Below are positions 55,501-64,000 of a DNA stretch of 64,000 nucleotides, one piece after another. The stretch comes from Bugulina stolonifera (Eukaryota; Bryozoa; Gymnolaemata; Cheilostomatida; Bugulidae). The stretch is from NCBI GenBank assembly GCA_935421135.1, contig OW285191.1:11411700-11475699 (forward strand), in the 5' to 3' direction. Numbering within the stretch: the stretch's first letter is position 1; each line of letters begins with the position of its first letter. Under the pieces are notes generated by a model that saw only the letters and a list, made by a program, of their open reading frames with translations, ran no database searches and was not told the origin of the DNA. The translations under genes and the position numbers were made by a program.

Positions 55501-57112
55501 CAGACATCTCTGCCTTTAGCTGTCTTACTTGATGTTGTGTTATCACATATAAGCTCTCTGGTTTAATGCTGATTATACATATGATTACACTTTCTAGCTT
55601 AGCAGCCAGTGAGTACCATTATCCTATTATGTGCACAGAAAAATTACTATGTTTGTTTCTGTTTTACATTCAAAAGAATTGAACACTTTAGTTGTGCCTG
55701 TAATAAAATATAAAATTAATAATAAAATAAATAGCATTATTATAATCATTTATTAGTCCTATAAATTTAACAAAGTACCAAGTATCAAATTGTTTAATTT
55801 ACTTAGCAAATTATGTAACTCAATGATTAACCAAAATGATTGTGTAATGACAAACATGATATAATTTATATTAAGCACCTTAGCTACAATCCAGTAATAT
55901 CTAGCTATCAGCCTGTCTGCACTAACTAAGCCCAGGACAAAGAATAGCCAGTAGAGTAGGCTACCAGCACCAATTGTACTGGAAGGCTTGTCTAATCATA
56001 ATCACAAATGTATCGAATTATTTGGATTACTTAGCAAATTATATTATTTAATTTAGTAAAAATAATTGTACAATGAAAATTGTGATACAATTTATATTTT
56101 TCACACTATCCTGGAGCATGAATCTTTCTTTTCAAATCCTATATCTACACTTGATTTAATGAGAGTCACACTTGATATAAACACTAAACATGCTAATGCT
56201 TTCAAATCTGTTGCCTGTGATACTAACAAGTTTCTGCACAGCTTTCTAATCAGAACTGTTCAGGAGCTCCGCTGAGACCATAGAACTAGTAAAAAGGACT
56301 TGCAACTGTGATAATTCCTCTTTACTTCTAACCTGGGACCAAGGAACTAAGCCAAGACAAGATATCCTAGCTACAATCCAGTAACATCTATCTAGCTATG
56401 ATAGTTAGATACTATCAGCCTGCCTGCTCTAAGTGAAGGATGAAGAATAGCCAGTAGAGTAGGCTACCAGCTGATGTAATCATGATCACAATTGTAAATG
56501 CTAAAAATAACGTTAAGTTGAAAGTATTGCAGTGCACTGCTTGTTTATGTTTCAGTTTGTATTTACCTCTGACTCTTTGAGTCTTGGTGCCAGAAAAACA
56601 TTCAAATCCAACTACGTAGCCAACAATGATAATTATTAAATTTACATGATTTGTGTCATAGAACCATTAAAGCTTTTTACTGTAATAACAGAATACACAT
56701 TAATTTAATATTATTAAGATTTTAACATGACCATCTGCAGAAACCGTTGACCAATTTCTCAGGAAACTACAAGATAATTAAGAAACTTGAACCGAGAAAG
56801 TCATATATGAAACAAACTTGGAACGTCCGTTACTTGTTAGCTACTTTTATATCAATAGAACGATACTATGGAGGCGCATATTTAATGCCAAAGAGAGAAG
56901 ACAACTTTCTGATTATGAAGTGGGGGGACGTTATTGCAGAGCGTCCCCCTGGCTAATTTTTATTAGGGACGCCGTCTTCCGGTGTCCCCCCACAATTTAA
57001 GCACTCTCTCTCTCCCAGTTGACCAATTGACATCCCCTACTTCCTTACCCGCCGGTTCCTATCTTGTCCTATCATCACAGATAGTGCAGCATTACAATGA
57101 GCTACTCTAGAT
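52501..57112. other. Gene-free, repeat-rich stretch
   Basis: Contents: a copy of the 50.74-kb repeat at about 53098-53290; a GC-rich stretch at 53415-53505 resembling the GC-rich part of the hAT-type family 1 in inverse orientation; a degenerate ACT/AGT-rich tract at 53990-54250; a direct duplication of a segment of about 100 bp (55885-55985 and 56360-56480, sharing AGAATAGCCAGTAGAGTAGG); and a GC-rich foldback-like stretch near 56920-56995. No gene is supported. Confidence 0.5.
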
Positions 57113-58565
57113 GACTAGAATACCAATAATTATCATAGTAGTCTTATATCAGTCCTATCTTACGTTATGGTCAGTAGCCCAGGTTTGTGATGAAAGTATT
57201 CAGTGAAAAGAGCTACCCATCAGGTATTTATATTTTTCTGAGATCATATACAAGCAGTAAATCAGTTTGCACCTAAGTCTGGGCTCCTTTTTACTTATAA
57301 TCCATGCATATAAATTCATGTAAAAAGTGTTGGTGTATCCTTATACCCATCAAGTAAGCTCTGTCAGATGGTCATGGAGTCCTGTTCGTTTCATGGTCAA
57401 TTTGGTTGGAAGTACAAAAAGACCAAATTTCGGTACAAAAAGATTTATCCTGCTGATATGACATCAGTAACTACATAAACTATGTACATGTATGTACGCC
57501 TGGTATAATGTGAAGATTGCAGCTCAATAACTTATGTCCTGTCTAAACATCAATCCACTGGTTCTGCTCGATTTCTAATATATTTATATAAATATGCTAT
57601 AAATTATTACATAATGTGAATGCCAACGCAATGGATATCATGTAAACAAAACCATTATGCTTGCATGGTTAGTTAACCCAGGTGCCATGTTGTACACCAT
57701 ACATGCTTAGCTTCTAACCTAGTCTTAAAACCTAACTGCAGTTGGTGAGGGTAGACTCTCATGTCTTCCGATAGCGAACTGACAAGCAGCTAGAACTCTA
57801 GCTACTAGATTCTCATCAGTTGGCATCATGATTCTTATAATCATTATGATTATAGTTATCCATTTGCCAGCAACCCTCAACAACATATTGCATAATATTA
57901 TGTATTTCATGCTTTTTTGCCAATTTTTTATCAAAATGGTGGTGGGTAGAATACACCAATCACTGGGCTTACAGTTACATCAGAGGTTAGAAAGTCTGTC
58001 CAGTGATGACTAGCCTATCTATACTCTAGTCTAGTCATCACTCTTCTATGCTGTGCAATTGTTATAGCCTTAGATCTATATATTATATGGTTCCAGTTTG
58101 GGAGATAAATAAATAGCATATATAGAGTAAACCACTTCTCATGCTTCAGTTCCAGTGAGGAACCTCAGCTATCTACCTCCGGCAGCACTACTTGTAAAGT
58201 CTAGTTATACTATCTACCTCTGGCAGCACTACCTGTAATGTCTAGTTATGCTATCTACCTCTGGCAGCACTACCTGTAATGTCTAGTCATGCTATCTACC
58301 TCTGGCAGCACTACTTGTAATGTCTAGTCATGCTATCTACCTCTGGCAGCACTACTTGTAATGTCTAGTCATGCTATTATGCATACATAGAAGATCACAT
58401 ATTTAAACTAAATCCTACTGAAATCATTCCTTTTTCTGTAGCAGTTATGTTATATAGATAAATATTTTTCAAAATGTACACTACATTTACAATAAAAATT
58501 CATATAATAAAACAGTTTGTCTGTTGTTAGCAAATAGAAGATACTGGAAACTCTCATTATACCAT
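57113..58565. repeat. Segmental duplication, copy 2 (partner 50990-52500)
   Basis: See the partner segment. This copy keeps the uninterrupted target of the 51879-52165 element and carries the expanded 41-bp minisatellite. Confidence 0.9.
58168..58372. repeat. 41-bp minisatellite, 5 copies
   Basis: Exactly 205 bp, five units of 41 bp, with a few substitutions (TCCGG/TCTGG; CTACCTG/CTACTTG). Confidence 0.95.
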
Positions 58566-59678
58566 CTTGAATTAGAAAGGATGTGAATTTTGCTTCCTCT
58601 GTAGATGTGGAAACAAAATGGAAACTGTGACATAACAAAGGAATAACCACAGCCAGCCAATTAAATTAGTCTGTTCAACTTGGATGAAATTTCAGCATAG
58701 TGGGATCAACCTCAGCAGTATCAAGTATCCTCATCCAGTCAGCTATGCCAAGTCTAAACTTCAAACATAAATTTAGATCTAGTTAATCACTGTGCATTCA
58801 GTAAAATTTAGCTTGTTACAAGAAAATACCTACAGTGCTGTTATGCTCCATTTGGAGTGATTTCTGCAGCATGTGGTCCAGAATGATGTTTCCCAAACCC
58901 ACACCAATCTCAGTTGATTAAATGTTCTATTCTCTCTAATTCTTTCAGCGCATCCTTTATTTGTATTACAATATTATAGAGAACATTTTATATTAGAACG
59001 CATGTATACATGTATACCGCATTACAACACAGCACAGTATAATTACTATGATTTTATAATTCAATGTATTATTGTACTGTTTTGGGGGTTGCCAAAATGA
59101 AGAACCTATGAGTGGTGCTAGGTCTTCTCGTTACATGAAAGATCGACAGGTACTAGTAGTCCAATGACTACTCAAGATGACCCATGGGGTCCTGAGTCAA
59201 TGCTTGTGTGCTATACTGAGAAAAAGTAAGTTCCGATCTAGAGAGGCAAGGTCGGGGACCTTGTCAACTGGAACAACCAATACTACGAAGTGAGGACTCT
59301 GCATAAGTAGTATAGAAGTGTCTTTATCGAGATCCAAGCATCAACTGAGACAATGAACATAAAACCAATGTGCTTTATATACTATTAGAACTTCCGGAGG
59401 AAGTTCTGGTTAAAAGGCCAACGGTAAAACATAACATGTACAACAAAAGATGCTTAAAATCATCCAATTCATGCACAAAATCAATATCGAGTAATTCTAA
59501 GATGTATAAAGTATAAAAAATACATAATTGCACAGTATCTTCCAACTAATTTCTGGTTGTACTGTGTTATTCAACTGCTGGTCGCATTGTTGAGAAAACC
59601 ACAGGATTACATTGTTTTAGTACATGTATTGTAATGTTTCTGGGTTAGATGATCATGCGAGAGCCGAGGGCTACACGT
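58566..59678. other. Gene-free stretch
   Basis: No gene is seen. The last 48 bp (59630-59678) match the inverse of the right end of the probable LTR at 13106-13812. Confidence 0.4.
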
Positions 59679-60921
59679 CAGGGACGTATTTTAAGGGGCG
59701 GCAGGGAGGCACTGCCGCCCCTGTTGCCAAAATAAAGTGGCCTAAAAACACTACTTTTGAAAATTCGACACTTTTTCCCTTAATATTTGCTTCATTTCCG
59801 GTTTGCGACCGAAGCGTTATCACTCTAGTCTTAACTCTACGGCGTTATCACTCTACTACTTATAACTCTATGGTGTTGCTTCGTAACAATAACCAGTAAT
59901 CTTGGAATAATTACTACATTGCAAGTGGCATACAAAGGGGCCCATAAAACTCTGTGCTCTGCTAATAGACTCTATGGCTATGCCAAGGTTAAAAACTTGC
60001 GGTCTTGTGAATGAATGAATAAATATTTTTTATGAATGGTTATTTATACCAAGGAAAAAATAATAAATGCAAAAGTAAAAGTGGTGAACAGTTGAATCAA
60101 ATGAACCAATTTGTAAGTCACTGTTATCCATGAGGTGGTTCCTTCCCTGTCACTGACTACGAGCAGATGCATGAAATTTAATTCCAATATTATTTTCTTT
60201 TGGCTTCTTTCAAAAATATTTATGATAATGATTTATTCTTTTAATAATTATAATTTAAAGTGTTTGCATTCATTTTAGTTATTCATTCCAGCCACTCCAC
60301 TGACAGCTACTACTCTACTGCTACATTCACTACTAGAAAACTAAATATGTATTGTAAAGGAAAAATACTAATTTAAAAATAAAGTAATATAACGATAATG
60401 AAATATTTTAATTTTAAATCTATATATAATATAATTATACTATTAATATTATCTTAGCTTTGATAGGCTGCCACACTTTTTTTGCAAAGATATTTATTTC
60501 AAATACATTTCATTTAAAATAATTAATTTATAATGACAATAGTAATTGTTGATCAGCTATTAAAATTTGAAAATTTTAATTTATAAAATACTCTTGCGCC
60601 TATGGACTCTTTGTAAAAAAATACAATCATGCAGTATTGTAGTTATTATAAAATTCTACTAGCTAGAAATAGTACTGTAACACTTTCACTCTTGTTGCAA
60701 GTAGTAGTAACTGTATTAAGCAGAAGTAGTAATGAGTACTTGTTGTAGTGATGCTAGAACTAGCATGCTGCTATGTCTAATTTTTGCACTTCAGAGAGTG
60801 AGATTTAAAAATTTTCCACTGCGCGCGCATTTGCGGGGGGGGTCCCCGCACTCCACCCCCCGCACCCCCCTCCCACCCAACTTTCTGCCTCCCCACTCAA
60901 TTTTTCTAACCTACGCCCCTG
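59679..60921. mobile_element. Candidate inverted-repeat element (CAGGGACGTA ... TACGCCCCTG)
   Basis: The left end CAGGGACGTA and the reverse complement of the right end, CAGGGGCGTAG, are similar. GC-rich strings lie near both ends and the centre is AT-rich. The flanks are ACACGT and ACATGT, and the paralogous position near 34960 has an uninterrupted CTACATGTATTCTC, consistent with an insertion. No transposase; class uncertain. Confidence 0.5.
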
Positions 60922-61106
60922 ACATGTACTCTCGCTGACTAATATTTGCTATCCTGCACATGGAGAATTGCAACACAATATTGATTGTGATACTCTTTTA
61001 TCAATAAACCAGTAAGTAGGTAATATCCTAGCAATCTAGGGTCTATAACCTCATTTATGTAAGTAGCTATTTGCTGTATAATATAAACGAGTGAATTGAA
61101 ATTTAA

Positions 61107-62225
61107 GGGTGCATTCGGCAACGTCGCATTATATTCATTTAATGGATTATAATGGATTATATGATGGATTATACGATAGCGTTCGGTAATGGATCGCATT
61201 GTAATAAAAAATGCGATGGCGTTCGGTAATGGATCGCATAATAATAAAAAATGCGATGGCGTTCGGGAATGCATCGAATAAATTATTAAAATAATAATAT
61301 TTTATTATTATCTTTATTAAATTTATTATTTTTCTCAATGCGACGATCCTTCGCATTTGGAGTCAAGAAAATATTTAATATAAATTCGCCCAGTCTGCTG
61401 TGTCTGTTATGCCATCAGTTGTCAATAGTAACCTACTACTGATATTGTACATACCTTGTCTGTAAATACAGACTACTACTGTTCTGTTCATTCAATGAAA
61501 ATAAAAGAGTCTACATGTTACTTATTGTACCTGTCTTTGTTATCTGTGTACTAACTCAACTGTCTTTGTTATCAATAACCAATGCTGAAAGCAATTGAGA
61601 CCAGTATCATTGTTTTCTTCAGCCTATTACATAATCATCTGATCGATCAATAGAATTACAGATGTCAATGTGGTCAATGCACAATACAGTGCAGGTAAAT
61701 TCGTTTGCATAAAGATCCCTTCGCTGGATTTGACTGCTGTATACAAATGTGCACTATTTACATGTGGACTGAATGTTACCACTTGTAGATCAAAGATTAA
61801 TTTTGATACCAAGTGAACCAACAACCAACAAGCTGCAGATATTTTTGTAACATTCAAATAGAATTTTAAAATGCTGAGTAGGGAGCTATGTAGGATTATT
61901 TGTAAGGTTTGTTCTCTAACTGATAGTAATCTAAAATTATCTGACTGACTTTATTATTTGAGCTCATTTGGAAATTCCCAGCCTAGCCTTTCTCATAATG
62001 AAGAGGTGTTCGGCAATAATACGTGAAAAATAACAACATCCATCGCATTAATGCGTGACTCTTATTTAAATTAATGCGATGAAAATACGATGAATATTCA
62101 ATAATGCGATACTATTTTTAGTATTTTTTTAATATTATTTTCATCGCATTATTGGAAAATTTATTCCATCGTATTCCATCGTATTATTTGCTCTTCCATC
62201 GCATTGATGCCGAAAACACCCAAAG
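61107..62225. mobile_element. TTAA-target inverted-repeat element, copy 3
   Basis: TTAA flanks (61103-61106 and 62226-62229). The left end is GGGTGCATTCGGCAACGTCG; the right end, read inversely, contains GGGTGTTTTCGGCATC. Repeated TCGCATT, GGATCGCAT and GCGATGG words fill the subterminal parts. The element interrupts a segment whose paralogue (about 35100-35200) lacks it. Frames at 60939-61356 are translations of its repeats. Confidence 0.8.
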
Positions 62226-62229
62226 TTAA

Positions 62230-63380
62230 ATAAACAATATTAGAGAAAATTCAAAAAGGTTCATTCGGCATGAAAAGAGATAAACCTATAATAGTAATTA
62301 TATAAATAAGTGAATACTGCTAAGAAGACCAACATTGGCCACAGGTGCATTGATTTTAATTATAAGCATTGTTATTAACTCAGACGAAATTTTCTTTGAG
62401 ATAATGGTTATGGAACAAATTTTGTATTGATCAAGTTGTTAAGTATCAGGAAGTATACCCACATTCAGTCAAGTATGTTCATCATTCAGACATACGCAAT
62501 GCATCATTATAATTTACCTATACCTCATTTCTGTGGCTTTATTATTGATGTAGGGTTTTGTATGACAAATAGGAAGCATTGAATCAATGAATAGAGACCT
62601 ATTTGGTTTAGTTATAATTTGACTACATCTACAGAATGTAAAAGAATATTCATTATGCATATTTCTATAAGACTTTACAGAATAACTAGCTGTCATCATA
62701 TAGACATTTCCAAAGCAGTTTGCACTAAATTTACAGCTGACATTTATAAGTATCTCACCCCAGTGGCATCTATGGAATGGGCTGTTTCAATCTTTTAGCA
62801 GAGATTATTCAACTAATAGTCTGTCTATTTGCATAATCCATGGTGTTATTAAATACTGCAAGCTATCATATAAGGTGATCATGTAACTAATCTAGTATGG
62901 TGAGAAAGAGACACTATAAAACAGTAATGATTCTTCTCTACAGAAGTATATTGGACATTTGTGTAGATTATATATATTGTACATATAAGAATATCAATGC
63001 ATAATTATTAATACTGTTGGCCTACCTTGTGTATATACATGTATAGCATGTCTATCAAAAATATCATAAATATGTAGATGAACGTGCATATTTGATCTAG
63101 AAAGTTGAAACAACATGGCATGTACAAAATAATGTATTGAGTAATAAAATTCTCAACTTAAAAGATGCAACTAAACTCAATGGATGAAACACACCAAGTC
63201 TAATCCCCCTGCAATCATCAAACAGCTCCATTTAGAAAAATAGTGATTTGAATAATGATTTTTTTTCACTGAAACATCTGGACACAATAAGCTATTAGTT
63301 TATTGTGTTCAGTAGAGTTAACAGTTTACAGTGTGTTCAGTCTCTATACACTATACCAAACCATTGCATCCACATACCCA
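62230..63380. other. Duplicated and gene-free sequence
   Basis: 62240-62880 continues the alignment with 35200-36100. Pieces near 62890-62960 and 63240-63275 match the 39.3-kb region. No gene is seen. Confidence 0.5.
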
Positions 63381-63515
63381 TAGATACATATATACATACA
63401 CATACGTACGTACGTACGCACGTACGTACATACATACGTACGTACATACATACGTACGTACATACATACATACGTACATACATACATACGTACATACATA
63501 CATATGCGTGCGCGT
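63381..63515. repeat. (CATA/CGTA)n microsatellite
   Basis: A mixed array of TACA, TACG and GTAC tetranucleotides. Frames open on both strands (HTYVRTYI-type, YVCMYVCM-type) are artefacts. Confidence 0.95.
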
Positions 63516-64000
63516 ACATGCATCTATCGATACGTGTACAATGTATGCACACCTAAGTGTATGTGCCAGTGTGTATGTATGTATGTGTAAAAGCATATCA
63601 ATATTATGCACAATGTACATGCATGTACATGTATGTACATGTATATCAATGCAACTAGATGTACCAGGGCTCTCAACTTGATAAAGTGAAAAATCCTAAT
63701 AAAATGTTGAGTTGAGGAAAAAGATGCCACTGCGGGGCCTCGCCCCGCCAGCCTGTGAAACGGGCTGCCTGGGAGGGCTCGGAAGGGGCGGCGAAGCGCC
63801 CTCTCGCGTTTGAAAATCTTTTAACCGTGCCATCTAAAATGGCACCATTTCATGCAATTATAGTCATATTTTACTTAAAATGTGCTGTGCTTGGTAAAGG
63901 TTGTAACATGCAACTCGTGTGTATTTATTTGGTAGAACAAACAAAGATGCAAATAGGGCATACAGTATGTACATGTACAGAGTAGATGTAGGTGGTGGAG
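63516..64000. other. Window end, no gene seen
   Basis: Contains TACATG-rich sequence near 63610-63650 and a GC-rich stretch at 63733-63805 (GCGGGGCCTCGCCCCGC palindrome) that looks like part of a mobile element. Confidence 0.4.

Noticed and set aside
63305..63681. HTYVRTYI- and YVCMYVCM-type frames on both strands
   Set aside because: Microsatellite translations.
1..64000. CRISPR arrays, phage or plasmid features, rRNA operons
   Set aside because: No direct-repeat/spacer structure, no Shine-Dalgarno-linked gene strings and no rRNA sequence; spliced genes show that this is eukaryotic nuclear DNA.

Overview
This is an AT-rich, gene-sparse, intron-bearing animal nuclear window. Genes have GT-AG introns with consistent phases, and most of the DNA is mobile elements, simple repeats and segmental duplications. 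Signal peptide-PAN/Apple-C-type lectin genes, a cholinesterase-type esterase, hAT-like and TTAA-target inverted-repeat elements and very frequent TACATGTA palindromes fit an early-branching or marine invertebrate. A sponge is my guess, but the sequence does not prove it. There are no CRISPR arrays, operons or bacterial features.

Layout. 1-4.6 kb: two tandem minus-strand genes for Cys-rich zinc-binding proteins (the first runs off the window) with a tetranucleotide array between them. 4.6-42.7 kb: a cluster of six PAN-C-type lectin loci (here A-F). A, B, E and F are on the minus strand, C and D on the plus strand. B and C can be assembled from signal peptide to stop. A and E lack only a recognisable signal-peptide exon. 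D has all exons and splice sites but three in-frame TGA codons. F is one broken terminal exon in a duplicated segment. All share one exon plan: signal exon (phase 0), PAN exon (phase 1), first half of the lectin domain (phase 1), second half. 42.87-47.03 kb: a non-LTR reverse transcriptase fragment, then eight 3' exons of a carboxylesterase/cholinesterase-like gene ending in an ER-retention-like RDEL, with one in-frame TAG and no N-terminal exons found. 47.7-48.7 kb: a two-exon minus-strand gene for a 58-residue secreted Ser-Pro-Glu-repeat peptide, with TATA box and poly(A) signal. 48.7-64 kb: no convincing gene; duplicated segments, inverted-repeat elements and microsatellites.

Mobile DNA is well resolved. 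Three hAT-type non-autonomous insertions have perfect 8-bp target duplications and a fourth can be compared with an empty paralogous site. A TTAA-target inverted-repeat family has three copies, one inserted exactly at the stop codon of lectin D. Several perfect or near-perfect palindromes occur; two of these sites differ from their paralogues in a way that suggests template-switch mutation.

How the genes fit together: the lectin cluster looks like a birth-and-death family of secreted recognition proteins in a repeat-rich, duplicating locus. The esterase and the acidic peptide are neighbours, not evident functional partners. All exon structures are read by eye from splice motifs, reading frame and paralogue comparison; no search was run.
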